The notes: generated by a model from the sequence alone, not told the origin. A stretch of 64,000 bases of DNA from Notospermus geniculatus (GCA_002633025.1 NMRB01000872.1:122643-186642), one strand, 5' to 3'. Positions 11,690-21,731 are shown, counted from the first letter of the stretch. Program-made: numbers and translations.

Positions 11690-12054
11690 CATTTTGGTTC
11701 CCGAAGCCACCGCTAGGGCTAGAAGGCTTCGGCTCTGGCTGCCATTTTGTTGCTGACGTCATTGTAACGGTCCATTTTCTGGTAAAATTTCATTCTCCTC
11801 TGGTCTACAAAACGGCGATGATTTTGACCTTTTGTTACAGATCTGCAACACATACAAACATTCTCATCAATAAACCTCATCGGTGTTGCCATTCCACGCG
11901 ATTTGGCGTGTTCGATTACATTTAGCACCCACGTGGTTATTCTAAAAATATCCCGTGATGTCACTATAAATAGATCCGCGACAAATTTTTGTCGCAAAGA
12001 TGGCAGCCAGAGCCGAAGCCTTCTAGCCCTAGCGGTGGCTTCGGGAACCAAAAT
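11690..12054. mobile_element. MITE with 55-bp perfect inverted repeats and 10-bp target duplication
   Basis: The left arm 11691-11745 and right arm 12000-12054 are reverse complements. The direct repeat GGTATTCCAT flanks the element (11680-11689 and 12055-12064). Long perfect arms with a 9-10-bp target duplication fit a nonautonomous Mutator-like (MULE) element. The interior is noncoding. Confidence 0.78.
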
Positions 12055-12064
12055 GGTATTCCAT

Positions 12065-13200
12065 AACTTTGTCAAGGCTCCTTAGTGAAAGTTCTGGCAC
12101 CCAGGCAGGCAGAAGTCAGGGTGAACTTGTGTACAATATTACATGTATCGTAAGTTTAAGAAAGAAGCCATCAAGAAGCAGCATTGAAATCTTTACAAAA
12201 AGCACTGGAAATTTATTACCACTTACCACTTAGATGTGCCACTAACTGTATAAAATTTGTGCACCTTGAATTTTGGAATGGTAACAACCTTTTTCTTGTA
12301 AGTTGCAAATATTTAATTTTCAGTGTTATAATTTAGGGGAATGTGCAGTAATTTCAAAACCCAAAATCCGAATTACAAAACGTTTGTACGTTTTTATGAA
12401 TGTGCGTTCTGTTTCATAAAGTGACTTTAAGCTAATGGTACCTTTAACCAAATGGAAATGCGTTTAAGTTAATGGTACGATTAGCTTAACCCTTTGGGGA
12501 CTGATGCCGAAAATATGCGGCTTTGGCCTGTACCACACACCCTTGTGCATTCAAACTGACATAGAATCGTAACCAGTGGACAGTGGACCGATTGATGTTC
12601 TTTGCATATTTTTTAATGCGAGACTACCCCCCCCCCTCTGAATACGTGGTTTTGCTCTGTTTAAAGAAACCGCGGTAAAATTGCGTTTTTACGTTTGTCC
12701 TGGGGCCTAGATTGACTGGCTCCAAAGTGCAAATCTGACTCGTTATGACAAAATGGCCATATCTCCGGAACGGAAGCAGATATGACGACGCGACTAGCGC
12801 CAAAAGAAAGAGCACAGTCGTCGTAGCACAGTCCTCGAAATCAATTCCGTCACCATTATCATTGTCCATCTCTAGAATGCCATCGACAAGTTAGTGCTAC
12901 ATCTCTGAATTCACCATGTTCATCAGGTGTTAACATTTAAAACTCCCGTGCATCAGATTCGGGGGGACGTCTGCCCATGCACGGCTAATTAAGGTTCATC
13001 ACTTTTGCCAATGGGATCCTGGGACAGACACCTTTTTCGTCTGTATTGGCCTGCTTCCATTCTTTCCAATGAGTTCTCAACACAGCTTTAAGAACACTCA
13101 TAAGGTGAGGTCAAGAGGCTGGACCAAGAAAGTGCAGTGTGCAGGAATGTTATCGATTAGTACCCCAGCCTCAACTTTTAGATTTTTATCTTATTTTTAG
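12065..13200. other. Noncoding stretch with simple sequence
   Basis: No supported gene. It contains a run of Cs at about 12627-12640 and a TTAACCCTTTGGGG motif at 12486, resembling one end of a TTAA-type (piggyBac-like) MITE; I could not find its partner. Confidence 0.4.
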
Positions 13201-13209
13201 CTTTATAAG

Positions 13210-13366
13210 GGCTGTTTAGACGACAGGCAAAAATCCACATACGACCGGATCGAATCCGATTGTGGTTCAAAACCCTTGCGTGTAAACGCTGCCCAATGGA
13301 GTCCAATGTGGATTTTGGACCGCATTGGACCACATTCGACCACATTCATATCTCGTCTAAACGCAG
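13210..13366. repeat. Possible small MITE
   Basis: GTTTAGACGA at 13214-13223 is mirrored at 13353-13362. GATC/CCGG-rich words (CGGATCGAATC) recur on both sides and continue to about 13410. The outer boundaries and target duplication are unclear. Confidence 0.35.
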
Positions 13367-13410
13367 ATGAGACCGGATGCGGTCGATCGGATCCAATCGG
13401 ATCGAATCTT

Positions 13411-14434
13411 AAAGCTGACAGGTCAGATATACTCTCCGACTTGTATGCAAAAATTTTTACGCTCAACTTCGGCAGACCACGAGGCTGCCGAAGTCGAGCG
13501 TTCGGTAATGTTCGTAATGTGCACTAAGCTTCCTACCTTGAAACACCCATTACACCATGCGCATACCAACTACGTCATCATTCACTCGCCTGATAACCGG
13601 AAGTGAAGGATCGAGGGCTCTCTGATGATCCAACACTCGAAACATCAAAATGGACGAAGGACAATTTCACGGGAATTAGAGATAATTACCGCCATAGTAA
13701 GAATAGCATATCGCATCGATTCCAAACACATTGAATAAACAAAATATCCGATAAGTTATCAATGATCGCGGATGCTTTACAAAAATAAGTAGTCACCACA
13801 CAGTTTGGTGTATCAAGAGACGTCTGCTTGTGCAGGTCGCCATGGACGTGCATACGCAATGCCACATACACCTGGGCCTAGCAGTTTGTTACCTAACATG
13901 GGGAACGTAAGGAGTTCGGTTGCCCAAATGCCTACTACAGCTATTATTCAGGCCTATTGTTAGTCCATTGTCATTGAATGAATGACTTGGCAATGTGGTT
14001 TACAGGCCTATCTCCTTTGAATAACAGAACTCCTAATTCCCCTTTCGGTTCTCCATTGTGTCACGCGATTACAACTTTGGGCGAGGCCGATCAGTACATA
14101 GGCCTACATGCATTAATTCATGGCAAACACCTCCAGTGTAGTGGCGTTGGAGCGGGCGTGGTTGGACCCGCTAATATCCAGTGAAGTGAAAGAGAGGTGC
14201 TAGTGTAGATGTTGGTGGTACCGGAAGATGAAGATGAAGCAGGTAGAAGCTTGATGCATAGAATTGCGAAAGTTTGAAGAGTTGCACTAAACTAGAACTA
14301 AGAAATTTGCTTACCAGCAAATTTGATGGTCCCCAGAATTGAGAACATAAGAGCCAGCAGAACCAGCTGAGAACAGAAGGACATTTGATGCAACTTTGCA
14401 GCCTACCGACTTACCGTCATGACCGTAGCGTAGG
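13411..14434. other. Noncoding stretch
   Basis: No coding frame that I can support, no splice-site pair and no inverted repeat of note before the palindrome that starts at 14435. Confidence 0.4.
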
Positions 14435-15059
14435 CACGGTCTTATCAAGTAAGAAGAACACCCTCTAGGCCTATATAACCAGGGTGTGAAACGGCACAAT
14501 GTCGGATGAAAAGATCAGTCAAATTTGGTCAACTCATAGGTTCCAATTGTCCACTGTATACGTCAGCGGGAACATTAAAGAATGGACTTTTTTAATACAC
14601 AACTTTTGAAACGAATTGATAACCAAAAAGATGATTTTGCAGCCTTTTTCGGCGGCCCCGGTCGGAAGACGTTGTACTCCGGACAAATCAGCTTGGTGTG
14701 AGACTAGGTGAGACTACTGCAAAAGCAGTCTCACCAAGCAGTCTCGCCCACGCAGCCTGTGTTAACGCAGTGAGGAAGTACATGAAGTACTGCAAATTGT
14801 CCGGAGGACAACGTCTTCCGACCGGGGCCGCCGAAAAAGGCTGCAAAATCATCTTAGTTTTTGGTTATCAATTTGTTTCAAAAGTTGTGTATTAACAAAG
14901 TTCATACCGGTACTTTAATGTTCCCGCTGACGTATACAGTGGACAATTGGAACTTATGATTTGGCCAAAATTTGACTGATCTTTTCATCCGACATTGTGT
15001 CGTTTCTCAACCTGGTTATATAGGCCTAGAGGGTGTTCTTCTTACTTGATAAGACCGTG
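14435..15059. mobile_element. Large foldback element, ~260-bp arms
   Basis: The arm 14435-14690 is mirrored, with few differences, by 14790-15059. It begins CACGGTCTTATCAAGTAAG on the left; the arms include blocks around GTATACGTCAGCGGGAACAT and GTCGGAAGACGTTGT. The ~100-bp centre holds a smaller hairpin built from GGTGAGACT/AGTCTCACC words. It has no coding capacity and no clear target duplication. Confidence 0.72.
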
Positions 15060-15452
15060 GCGTAGGCGTAGGTAGGCCTACGACACGGCCGGCGTAGGTC
15101 TAGGCTTACGTGATCAAAAGACTCTTCTGTTGATTAAATCCTTTATTTCTTGTCCCATTTTTAATAGTTTTGGCTGTGAACATCGATGTTTATTTAATTT
15201 GGGCATGTTGTAATGCAACAACTGTGCAGTGCGCCATGCACTGCTGTACTGCTGTACCGGTATGTCATATACCAGGTACCTGTATGCACAGTTAGGCCTA
15301 CAGACAGTCACAGTTACACACTCGTCATCATGGTCATGCTCGTCCAGTGTAGTGTGACAGTGCATTGGATGTACATATCGCATAGGGGTGCCTGCACAAG
15401 TGCCATGCCATCCTGCTGCTTCCTTTCTTTCGTCCGTCAAACGACTGACAAC

Positions 15453-15623
15453 AGTATAAGGGAACTGAAAGGATCTGGACGGAGGAGGAAGATTAGCCGC
15501 ACCCCCCAGGCTAAAATACACTAAAATATCCCTATTCCAGGCTGTTTTGAAAATACTATACCTACCTAAACTTGCAAACTAATAAAATCTCCTCCGTCCA
15601 GATCCTTTCAGTTCCCTTATACT
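15453..15623. repeat. 171-bp element with 35-bp perfect inverted repeats (AGTATAAGGG...CCCTTATACT)
   Basis: 15453-15487 and 15589-15623 are exact reverse complements of 35 bp around a 101-bp spacer. The AGT...ACT termini resemble those of Polinton/Maverick elements as I know them. The element lies only ~160 bp upstream of the first gene of the virus-like block. No 6-bp target duplication is evident. Confidence 0.6.
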
Positions 15624-15786
15624 ATAAAATTCTTGAAAAATTCAATCTAGGTCACAAAACGTAAACATACCGGTGACACAAAGCATATCAACACACAAAA
15701 CCCCCCAACACAAAAGCTTTTGGAACAGCCGGCTTTTCATCACGCGTGAGCGAACGTGGCCGAGATTTCACAATAGGCATTCAGAC

Positions 15787-16267
15787 ATGAATGAATTCCA
15801 ATTTTGCAAAGAAGTGTACGCCGAACTAGATCAGGATAATACCGATAATTTACTTCATGTGGATGATTTTATTACAAACTTTACATTTTCTGATTCTATA
15901 GAGCTCATAGAGCAAACCACAACCGAATGTGAGGAGTTACGCGAGGAATTAAAACAAATAATAATGGATTACATCATACCTCCCCCGCCGATAAGGTTTG
16001 TACAGAATAATGTACACGATGATGTACACGAAATGCAGGCACTTCACAACAAGTCTAAATCACTACTTGAGGAGATTGTTGAGGCCGAATCTGACGATTG
16101 GGAAGAACCTGCGAGGGTAAAAGTACCTCGGAATGTAGACAGTAGAGAATACAGTCTAGTCCTGGGTGAAGATTGGGACGTTTCACCTCTGCGGATCCCT
16201 CACGAACCTATAATCCCCCAAGGTCCCTGGCGCGGGCCCAAAAGCCTCGTAAACCTTGGTACTCGTG
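15787..16267 (+). pseudogene. Virus-like element gene, N-terminal part, acidic protein of unknown function
   Basis: An ATG at 15787 opens ~160 residues of acidic protein (MNEFQFCKEVYAELDQ; ESDDWEEPARVKVPR). The coding character is good up to about 16266, where a foldback element begins. The frame runs on to 16470, but only into repeat sequence. The lysine-rich frame resuming after 17338 may be the other half of this gene. The upstream in-frame GTG at 15673 is less likely as a start. I recognise no domain. Confidence 0.5.
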
Positions 16268-17338
16268 ACCCTGACAGCATGATGACGTCTAAAAGACGTG
16301 GCAATCTGGTTATTACTGGTCAAACTCGTCACACGTTTTTTCACAAGTTTTCAACGTGTTTTTCACGTGATTATTCGACGTTTTTATGCCCCTCATGTGT
16401 GAAAACGAGTTGTCACGTTTTAGTCACGTCATGTTTTCAACCAGTTTTAAACGACCACCCAAGTGGTTGAAAATATTAAATGATCACATCAAAATTACGT
16501 GTCATAAAAGACAAGTTTCAAAAAGTCAATGTTTTTGTGAATGTTAATAATATTAATAATAATGTTAATAATGAATACAAGTATAACAATGAACAACATA
16601 AAAACCCATTAGAACCCCCAAAAAAACATTTTTTATACAAGACGTAGAAATCACGAGGGAAAGACGTCAAATATTGTTTAATACAAATCCTAATAATTAA
16701 TCAGCGCAATGAAAAATGTGGTATATTAAAGCATTGGGACAACTAATACCAACATTGTAATGGCATTAGTTGGTACCATAAACTATCCTCATAATTTTCA
16801 TCAGTGTTAAACTTATTAGGAAACGATGCGTGACCTACACCACATAAGTTTTCAAGAAATTTGAATGCAACCTTCGTCATCAACTCTCAATATGGTGTAG
16901 CAACTTCACTGTTGCGGCCGACTCGGCCTAACAGAGTCCCCTGTGATCAGGGTTTTTTGATCATCAGGAATACTCCTCCTGCCATACTACATGTATGGGC
17001 AGTTGCAAGTATCCAACTCAAAAGTTAAAATCTGAAAAAAGTCACTGGTTGAAAACTGGTTGAAAGCCGACACCACAACTGGTTGAAAATGCAATGGAAA
17101 CTGGTTGATAAACAGCTGGTGGAAATCACGTGGAAACGACGTCATATGATTAAATTGCAGAAACGTGTCACGTTGGAAAGACGTCTTATTCATGTTATAT
17201 TCACGTGAAGAAACGACGTGCTAACCACGTGATTCCCATGAGCAGATCAACGTTGGAATTACGTCTTTTTAGACGTGATTTCCACGTCAGGCATTCACGT
17301 TTTTTTCACGTAATTTCCACGTGTCCTTGCTATCAGGG
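16266..17338. mobile_element. Foldback-type MITE splitting a virus-like gene
   Basis: The ends CCCTGACAGCA (from 16267) and TGCTATCAGGG (to about 17337) are imperfect inverted repeats. Both subterminal zones are packed with CACGT, GACGTC and CTGGTTGAAAA words, while the centre is AT-rich and noncoding. Coding frames stop at the left end and resume on the right. A target duplication is not obvious. Confidence 0.6.
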
Positions 17339-17717
17339 GAGCTCTATCAAGTGGATCAACCGTCATACCAGTCGTGGGCCAACCAATCCGTTCAACAAGA
17401 GCCAAAATACATTACTCCCTTGAACTTTAAAACAATTTGTGGTGCTGCAAGTGAAACAAAGACAAACCCGGCACAACTAAAGGGAGTGTTAATGTCTGAT
17501 CCTTTGATAAAAAACTATAAAAAACGCAAAAAACTCGCACAAAAAAAAACTCACAAAATGTCAAAAACCAAAAAAAAATCAGAAAATGTAAAAACCAAAA
17601 AAAAATCAGAAAATGCAAAATCCAAAAAAATCAAAAATGCAAAAACCAAAAAAAGGAATTCATTCACGTCTTATGGGTTAGGAATATGGCTGACAGTGGT
17701 ACTATCCCCAGGAGTCA
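17338..17717 (+). pseudogene. Virus-like element gene, C-terminal lysine-rich part
   Basis: After the foldback element the plus strand encodes ~115 residues, beginning LYQVDQPSYQSW and passing through NPAQLKGVLMSDPLIKNYKKR into a lysine-rich tail of imperfect repeats (KTKKKSENVK, KTKKKSENAK). Such a basic tail could bind nucleic acid, but that is inference. The start belongs to a gene interrupted at 16266. The two parts are in different frames, as the insertion would leave them. Confidence 0.45.
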
Positions 17718-17764
17718 AATTTCTGAAGTTATATGGCTGACAGTGGTACTATCCCCAGGAGTCA
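17684..17764. repeat. 34-bp direct repeat, two copies
   Basis: Copies at 17684-17717 and 17731-17764, 47 bp apart, both beginning ATATGGCTGACAGTGG and ending CCCCAGGAGTCA. The first overlaps the end of the lysine-rich frame. Confidence 0.85.
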
Positions 17765-18201
17765 TATAAGCCCAAAATTGCACCAAAATCGCAACCTAAC
17801 TGGAAACCAATTAACTGGCTGAAAACCGTTAGGACTACTTTTTGATCAGATATTTTATGTGCCAGGTAAGAAAGGCTGGAAACCGTTAGGACTACGCTGG
17901 GGTTGATAGGATAGGGGTTTCAATTTCAGCTTTTCTCTTTCATCTTTTCTCTTTCAGCTTTTCTCTTTCAGTTTTCCATTTTAACACCCCTTTTCAGCTT
18001 CAACCTCGTTTCCAGGGTAAAATAAACTGAGGTTGACCTGGAGGTGAGGTTGAAAAACCGCCGTACCCCACCAGCCTGTTCCAGCCTAACCAGAAAACTG
18101 GTTAGTGAGACCACATAGGACGAGGATGTATCAGTGTACAGTTTTGTGTTATCGATGGTGCTGCCATCTCAGGTTAGAAGTGGGAACTAAATTTTACTTT
18201 T
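17765..18201. other. Noncoding spacer upstream of the ATPase gene
   Basis: It holds a repeated AACCGTTAGGACTAC word (near 17826 and 17881), a short pyrimidine repeat of CTTTTCTCTTTCAG (17930-17975) and a small hairpin CTAACCAG/CTGGTTAG near 18096-18113. No gene. It may be regulatory, but nothing shows that directly. Confidence 0.4.
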
Positions 18202-18207
18202 TAAATG
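18202..18207 (+). promoter_or_regulatory. TAAATG start-context motif (first of 13)
   Basis: TAAATG, with ATG as the start codon, also occurs at 18822, 19515, 19959, 20751, 21084, 21801, 22812, 23571, 25255, 26449, 27749 and 28008. In six of these the stop codon of the previous gene is elsewhere, and in one (18822) TAA is out of frame with it, so the motif is not forced by gene spacing. TAAAT(G) is the known late-promoter and start element of poxviruses; a transcriptional role here is inference. Confidence 0.55.
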
Positions 18208-18828
18208 ACTTCCAAACTCAGAGAATTTTTCATTTTCGAACCTTATAACGCAATTATTTCCGGAGTAACTAACTGCGGCAAATCGTATTTCATTTTAGAC
18301 CTATTGGAAACAATTTATAGGGACCATTTTGAAAATATTGTTTTATTTTGCCCTACCTTTGATTATAATGAAACCTATAATGGAAAATGGATTTTCAAAG
18401 ACACAAATTTCATCGTTCTAAATCCGTCACTGGTAAAAACAAATTTAAATTTACTCCTATGGTTATGCATGAAAATTTTTAAAGGTACAAACACCCTCTT
18501 CATAATTGATGATTGCGCTAATTTACAAGATAGCAAGAAGAAAGCGAAAGAACTCTGCGATCTCGCCTTCAGCGGACGCCATTACGGAATAACCTGCTGG
18601 GTGTTGATACAAAAATATAATTCGATTGTGAAAGATTTTAGAGAAAACATAAGATTATTGGTACTTTTCTTCAACAAAGATGAAAAAGCTATGAAGCAAG
18701 CGTTAGAAGAAAACGCTATTATCCCCAAGGAAATCCGAAACGAAGTGATAAAAGAGTTAAAAGATAATAAAACAACAAAATTAGTCATGAGACTACAATT
18801 TCCACACGATTTCTTACTAATTAAATGA
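18205..18828 (+). CDS. FtsK/HerA-type (A32-like) genome-packaging ATPase, 207 aa
   Basis: This is the best-defined gene of the virus-like element. A Walker A motif, GVTNCGKS, lies at residues 20-27, and a Walker B, LFIIDD, at 98-103. A conserved block, SGRHYGITCWVLIQ, lies at 123-136, followed by FREN near 145. This layout matches the small A32-like ATPases that pump DNA into capsids in Polintons and nucleocytoplasmic large DNA viruses. The protein is complete and short, as expected. The ATG lies in TAAATG (18202-18207). Its TGA overlaps the next start (ATGA), suggesting coupled expression of neighbours. The frame is intact, unlike several others in the element. Confidence 0.85.
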   Translation: MTSKLREFFIFEPYNAIISGVTNCGKSYFILDLLETIYRDHFENIVLFCPTFDYNETYNGKWIFKDTNFIVLNPSLVKTNLNLLLWLCMKIFKGTNTLFIIDDCANLQDSKKKAKELCDLAFSGRHYGITCWVLIQKYNSIVKDFRENIRLLVLFFNKDEKAMKQALEENAIIPKEIRNEVIKELKDNKTTKLVMRLQFPHDFLLIK

Positions 18829-19517
18829 GCTTAACAAACGTAGAGACTCAGTTAGTCGACAACGTAATGAAAGATATTGGTTTTATGTCAACTAACTCAA
18901 CTAACTCAACTACTAGTGGTCAACAAGGGGTAACTAGAAACCAACAAGGACCAACTAAAAATACACAAAATTTTAACACCAGCCAACTACCAGTTAATTT
19001 TAGTCAAAATTTTAGTCAAAAACCTGTTACAACTAGTACAAATTTTAGTCAAAATTCTGCTAATTCCTTGTCAGAACAAGCTAAAGGAGATTTAGAAATT
19101 TTAGTTGCAACAGGAAAAACAAAAGAGTTCACTGGCAAACAATTAACTTTTAACGACCTAGACAACATGTCTGAACGCGACTTAATAAAATTTCACAGGA
19201 TTTACACAAGCACACTATCTACTAGAGTTAACGACACTTTTAGTAAGACAATACTTAAATCCTATTCGAAACTAGCTAGTTTATTTTTACCTATAGAGAA
19301 TGAAAAAAAACTATACGAAGATTTGAGCAACGATTATATTCTAAGAACCGAAGTAGATAAGTGGACTGGATGGTTAACTTTAAAAATGGGCGCACTAATG
19401 GCAATCGCTTCAACGAGTTTGATAACTGTCGGAAATATTAGCTATACTGAACCGCCAATTATTCCAGAAAGACCAAATAAAACAAAACTTGAACAGGTAG
19501 AAAAATCATCTCAATAA
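18825..19517 (+). CDS. Virus-like element protein, 230 aa, conserved C-terminal half
   Basis: The start overlaps the ATPase stop by four bases. Residues 1-80 are low-complexity, rich in Asn, Gln, Ser and Thr (repeats of NFSQ). Residues 85-200 look globular and helical (LTFNDLDNMSERDLIKFHRI; KTILKSYSKLASLFLPIE), ending in a hydrophobic segment (GALMAIASTSLITVG) that may touch a membrane. I have an impression of the same C-terminal pattern in uncharacterised proteins of other marine invertebrates beside the same neighbours, but can name no function. Its stop abuts the next ATG exactly. Confidence 0.7.
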   Translation: MSLTNVETQLVDNVMKDIGFMSTNSTNSTTSGQQGVTRNQQGPTKNTQNFNTSQLPVNFSQNFSQKPVTTSTNFSQNSANSLSEQAKGDLEILVATGKTKEFTGKQLTFNDLDNMSERDLIKFHRIYTSTLSTRVNDTFSKTILKSYSKLASLFLPIENEKKLYEDLSNDYILRTEVDKWTGWLTLKMGALMAIASTSLITVGNISYTEPPIIPERPNKTKLEQVEKSSQ

Positions 19518-19961
19518 ATGAGTGATACCGAGGCACCAGAAATAAAAGAAGAAATTTTACCTCCTAAAAATGATCCCCCGACTGTTACTGGTACTACTTC
19601 AGCTAACGCCCCACCGAAAAAACCTAGATCAGCAAAACAGATAGCGTGGAGTAAAGAATTAGGAAGACGATCCCAAGAATTAAAAAAGAGAAAACAAAAT
19701 TTACTAAATAATAAGCCTGACACGTCAGTTAAACCGGAACCTCAGCCAGAACCAGAACCTGATACAGCGCCTCAACCCGAAGAAAATCCCTCACAAACTA
19801 ATTTTTTATGGTTAGTTTTACCAACAGTTTTAGTTATTGGCGGTGTAATAGTATGGTGTAAATGGGGAAAATACAAACCTAAAGAGACACCTAAAGAACC
19901 AGTAGAACCTAGTAAACCCCAGGAAAACTCTCAAAAATCTACCGCATTTTCTATGGAGTAA
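19518..19961 (+). CDS. Virus-like element single-pass membrane protein, 147 aa
   Basis: The start directly follows the TAA of the previous gene. A basic segment (KKPRSAKQIAWSKELGRRSQ, about residues 34-53) is followed by a Pro/Glu-rich spacer and one strong membrane helix, FLWLVLPTVLVIGGVIVWC (about 95-113). A Lys/Pro/Glu tail ends the protein. The layout, a basic N-terminus and one membrane helix, is common for small virion membrane proteins, which is inference from context only. Intact frame. Confidence 0.68.
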   Translation: MSDTEAPEIKEEILPPKNDPPTVTGTTSANAPPKKPRSAKQIAWSKELGRRSQELKKRKQNLLNNKPDTSVKPEPQPEPEPDTAPQPEENPSQTNFLWLVLPTVLVIGGVIVWCKWGKYKPKETPKEPVEPSKPQENSQKSTAFSME

Positions 19962-20723
19962 ATGAAGGAAAAAATGTTAATGATAAACTCAAAGGATTAT
20001 CCCCATCAAGAGGCAAATGATCTGACAGTCCAATTAGATGAAGAAGTAGAAAATGTAGAAAATATCAGAATTATTTACGCAGGAATACCCTGTACTTTTT
20101 ACAATATTTCAGATGATTTAAATAATAATACATTTGTTATCTATGTAGACAGACAAGGAAAATATCTAAATATACCGGATGGTTTTTACAATTTAGCACA
20201 ATTTACCAGAGCATTTAAAAATCAACTTCATAACAAAGGTCTAGGTAGGAATTTTATGAATTTTGAATTACGACCCCATGATGGTAAAATAGAAATTACA
20301 TTTAACTTAGCTAGAGGAAAAACCGTTGCTGATTACAGTCTCCTTGTAGAAGAAAATGCAAAAAAATTATTTGGTCTCCGTAATCGATACACAGGACCAA
20401 TTGCAAAAGATAGAACAAGAGGGATAATAACCGGCGATGTTGCAATCAATTTTAGACCTTTTGATTATTTTCTAATTCATTGTGATATAATTAACAAAGA
20501 TCATATGCTCCTTAATGGTGAGAGAAGTGATATATTTGTCAGGTTACCAGTTAAGAAATGTGATTTTGGAGAGATAATCAAGTATAACACGACTGATATG
20601 ATAGGAAGACCCTGCTTAGAAAGATTTAACAAATTAAGAATTTGGATTACAGATGAAAATAATAGAAAAATAAAATTTAATGAAGCGGAAATTCAGTACG
20701 AATTAGTTATAAGATCTGAGTAA
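19962..20723 (+). CDS. Putative penton-like (single jelly-roll) minor capsid protein, 253 aa
   Basis: The protein is rich in predicted beta strands. Its N-terminal pattern (INSKDYPHQ, then IRIIYAGIPCTFYNISDDL, a short FVIYVD strand and IPDGFYNLAQFTRAF) resembles penton-like minor capsid proteins of Polinton-like viruses. The C-terminus, IWITDENNRKIKFNEAEI, looks like a final jelly-roll strand pair. Its place two genes after the packaging ATPase supports a capsid role. A structural comparison would be needed to prove the fold. The start abuts the upstream stop within TAAATG; a second in-frame Met at residue 5 is possible. Confidence 0.55.
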   Translation: MKEKMLMINSKDYPHQEANDLTVQLDEEVENVENIRIIYAGIPCTFYNISDDLNNNTFVIYVDRQGKYLNIPDGFYNLAQFTRAFKNQLHNKGLGRNFMNFELRPHDGKIEITFNLARGKTVADYSLLVEENAKKLFGLRNRYTGPIAKDRTRGIITGDVAINFRPFDYFLIHCDIINKDHMLLNGERSDIFVRLPVKKCDFGEIIKYNTTDMIGRPCLERFNKLRIWITDENNRKIKFNEAEIQYELVIRSE

Positions 20724-20753
20724 ACGCGTAGCTGCAGAATTTCATTCTCATAA

Positions 20754-21086
20754 ATGAGTAGATATTGGGGCTATTCTAAAAGACCGAAAAATTGGCAAAA
20801 AATGTTAGAGGAATCAAACCGTGAACAAGATTCAGATATAAAACCAGAACCCGATGATACAGCGACAGAACCCGATGATACAGCGATCGCTGTGCCTGAA
20901 CCTGTATTAATTGATGGTGATTGGGTTATTCCTGAACCACCTGAACCACCTGAACCGCCTAAAAATCCTGAACCTACTCCTAAAATCTTTGAACCACCTA
21001 AAATCTTTGAAAATCCTAAACCTATTCCTAAACCTAAACCAAGACCAATCATCAATCTCCCAGACTCAACTATTTCTTATAATTAA
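20754..21086 (+). CDS. Virus-like element proline-rich protein, 110 aa
   Basis: A short basic N-terminus (MSRYWGYSKRPKNWQK) is followed by acidic and proline repeats: two PDDTA units near residues 38-46, then PEPPEPPEPP and many PKP/PKI units to the end. No membrane helix. It is probably largely disordered. The ATG is in TAAATG even though the preceding stop is 30 bp upstream, so the motif here is not a by-product of stop/start abutment. Function unknown. Confidence 0.6.
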   Translation: MSRYWGYSKRPKNWQKMLEESNREQDSDIKPEPDDTATEPDDTAIAVPEPVLIDGDWVIPEPPEPPEPPKNPEPTPKIFEPPKIFENPKPIPKPKPRPIINLPDSTISYN

Positions 21087-21731
21087 ATGGAGGAACACAC
21101 AGAAAAAAGAATGTATCCAGATTTACCACCTTACAACCCTCAACCACAAGAACCGGATCCGACTCAGTTTAGATTACAACATATCTCAGAAATAAAAAAA
21201 TTCTTTGAGAGTGAAATAGAATTTCGAAGAGCAATTCATTCCAAATACATGAAAGCATTTAACGGTTTCTCTTATACTAATCATTTCTTAAATTTTACAA
21301 GTGTTGCTGCCGGCTCGGTTGGTGTAACCGCTTTAGCCGGAGTAATTGCAGCTCCAGTTGGATTAGCATTAGGAGCCGTAACGATTGGAGGTGCACTTAT
21401 TTCTTCAACTTTAAATTTTTTTGCTAAAAGATTTCAAAGTAAAATTGAAAAACATGAAAAAATAGGAATGTTAGCTATCTCAAAACTAAACACCGTTAAT
21501 AACTTAATTAGTAGAGCTTTATCAGATTCCCATATAACCCAAGAAGATTTCTCACTAATTACCAGCGAAAAAGAAAAATATATTACCCTGAAAAATGCTA
21601 TAAGAAAAAAACAAAAAGAAACTACCGCTACAACTCAAAACGTTGATATGGAAGCGCTTAAAAAGACTTTTTTAGAAGAAGGAAGGAAACTAGCCCAATC
21701 AGAGATGATAGAAAAGTTGAAAAAACAGTAA
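21087..21731 (+). CDS. Virus-like element membrane-associated protein, 214 aa
   Basis: After a Pro-rich start comes a helical region, then a long Gly/Ala-rich hydrophobic hairpin, VAAGSVGVTALAGVIAAPVG and LALGAVTIGGALISSTL (about residues 73-110). A charged helical tail follows (KIEKHEKIGMLAISKLNTVN; SLITSEKEKYITLKNAI). The hairpin suggests membrane insertion. I believe similar proteins occur beside the same genes in other invertebrate genomes, but no function is known to me. The start abuts the upstream stop; 72 bp without a gene follow. Confidence 0.68.
   Translation: MEEHTEKRMYPDLPPYNPQPQEPDPTQFRLQHISEIKKFFESEIEFRRAIHSKYMKAFNGFSYTNHFLNFTSVAAGSVGVTALAGVIAAPVGLALGAVTIGGALISSTLNFFAKRFQSKIEKHEKIGMLAISKLNTVNNLISRALSDSHITQEDFSLITSEKEKYITLKNAIRKKQKETTATTQNVDMEALKKTFLEEGRKLAQSEMIEKLKKQ

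Noticed and set aside
15114-15521. Minus-strand open frame of 135 residues beside the foldback element
   Set aside because: No recognisable domain, no splice or start support, and it ends inside the 15453 inverted repeat.
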